Shown here: positions 63,259-64,000 of the stretch, piece by piece
How the letters are laid out: each line of letters opens with the position of its first letter
Numbering within the stretch: position 1 is the stretch's first letter
Source of the DNA: Ophiobolus disseminans
Taxonomy: Eukaryota; Ascomycota; Dothideomycetes; Pleosporales; Phaeosphaeriaceae
Assembly: GCA_010093685.1 (NCBI GenBank)
Contig: MU006217.1
Location: forward strand, 1,244,067-1,308,066
Reading direction: 5' to 3'
Length of the DNA stretch: 64,000 bases
Made by a program: the position numbers and the translations under genes
The notes under the pieces: generated by a model
What the model was told of the DNA's origin: nothing
The model's database searches: none
Seen by the model: only the letters and a program-made list of their open reading frames with translations

Positions 63259-64000
63259 GGTGGCTGAGGGCGATGATAAAGTTGTCGAAAGCTGGTCTTA
63301 TAGCTTCAGAAACGCGTTTGACCTCTACTTATGTATCTTTCGTCATCATAATCCCAGGATACAAGCCGGTACAGTATCTGTCCATGGAACGCATTGGCCA
63401 ATGCATCTTTAACCGCCTTCCATATCCGGCCAACTGCATCCTTCTTCCAAGACGCGGGATTCCTTGGCCTGCGTACTTGTCCAACGATACTGAGCAGGTC
63501 ATAAGCGTTATCTCGAGGGCGGGTGCAGTTTGCCTGGGTCGCTTTCATCATTGTGCCACCCGCAGCAACCAGAGTGTTGGTTGGTGGTGTCGTCGTGTGA
63601 GGCGGATGTCGCTGCCAAGGCGCCAGCGCAGGTCCCAACGTGTGACATCAGATACACCTTCTGTTAGTGGCGATAGTAGCATGGCGGCCGAACACTTTGC
63701 GATGGACCGAGGGATTGCAGAAGCAGAGAGGCTCGTGAATCCAAAATGTAGCTCCCTCCTGCAGTGATTGGGTCATTAGACTGCCGCGGCTCTTTGCCTA
63801 GTCAGCTAGCGCCGTCTTCTGCTCTTGAGCAATTCTGCAACAAAACCATCCACTCCATCTACAATACACGAATATTCATATACCGTTGGTTGCCCTAACA
63901 GACGCGCCAATGCTGGTGTCCTCTAACAACATATCCGTGAACAGGACAGGAATGCAATGCGATCTTCTTCCACGTATGCGAGCGTACATACAAAACTAAT
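63259..64000. other. Gene-free right edge
   Basis: 742 bp from the carboxypeptidase start to the window edge, including its promoter. The 110- and 185-codon frames here overlap in opposite strands and have no motifs. Confidence 0.5.

Noticed and set aside
1..64000. CRISPR arrays, bacterial operons, ribosome binding sites, phage or plasmid features
   Set aside because: The window is eukaryotic with spliced genes; no regular spaced repeats of the CRISPR type were seen.
1..64000. tRNA or rRNA genes
   Set aside because: I looked for GGTTCGA-type T-loop words in plausible settings; those seen (for example near 50950) lack matching arms. A covariance-model search would be needed to exclude them fully.

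Overview
The window is nuclear DNA of a filamentous ascomycete, most likely a dothideomycete close to Pleosporales. The reasons are short introns (46-104 bp, mostly GTRNGT donors with CTRA-type branch sites), compact genes on both strands, and families typical of such fungi: DGAT2, a STK19-type protein, a DAL5-type permease, a GAF hybrid histidine kinase, SERCA, vanillyl-alcohol oxidase, an unspecific peroxygenase and an M14 carboxypeptidase. The species cannot be fixed from the sequence alone. All intron-exon models are hand-built from reading frames and splice signals and were not checked against transcripts.

Layout. 1-8.1 kb, all on the minus strand: a 3'-truncated HIRAN/SNF2/RING repair ATPase, a Gfo/Idh/MocA oxidoreductase, a TauD/TfdA dioxygenase and a DGAT2 acyltransferase. 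8.6-15.9 kb, plus strand: STK19-like protein, a PD-(D/E)XK-like protein with a compensated frameshift, a secreted-protein gene with an internal stop, and a CorA-like membrane protein. 16-21.3 kb: a DAL5-type MFS permease divergent from an acyl-CoA ligase ending in AKL (a peroxisomal signal), then a small Cys-rich protein. 21.3-25.2 kb has no convincing gene. 25.2-32 kb: hybrid histidine kinase and SERCA Ca2+ pump. 32.5-38.9 kb, minus strand: a lysine-rich nuclear-type protein, a broken gene, a small basic protein and a second protein that seems to share a C-terminal domain with the first. 38.9-43 kb is gene-free. 43-50.4 kb: an Asn/Gly-rich protein, a small Cys-rich gene, a broken gene and a VAO-type oxidase. 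51.3-55.6 kb: a disordered RS-tailed protein, a broken MYND gene and a secreted peroxygenase with a GC-AG intron. 58-63.3 kb: a RING protein, an unknown basic protein, minisatellites and a secreted carboxypeptidase.

The most unusual pattern is gene decay. Four loci keep long, protein-like reading frames interrupted by premature stops; two of these four also carry 1-nt frameshifts. A fifth gene carries two frameshifts that cancel each other. All seven internal stops are TAA or TAG and none is TGA, which is what C-to-T change at CpA (as in repeat-induced point mutation) would give, although the genes do not look like repeats within the window. No CRISPR array, recognisable transposon, rRNA or tRNA gene was seen.
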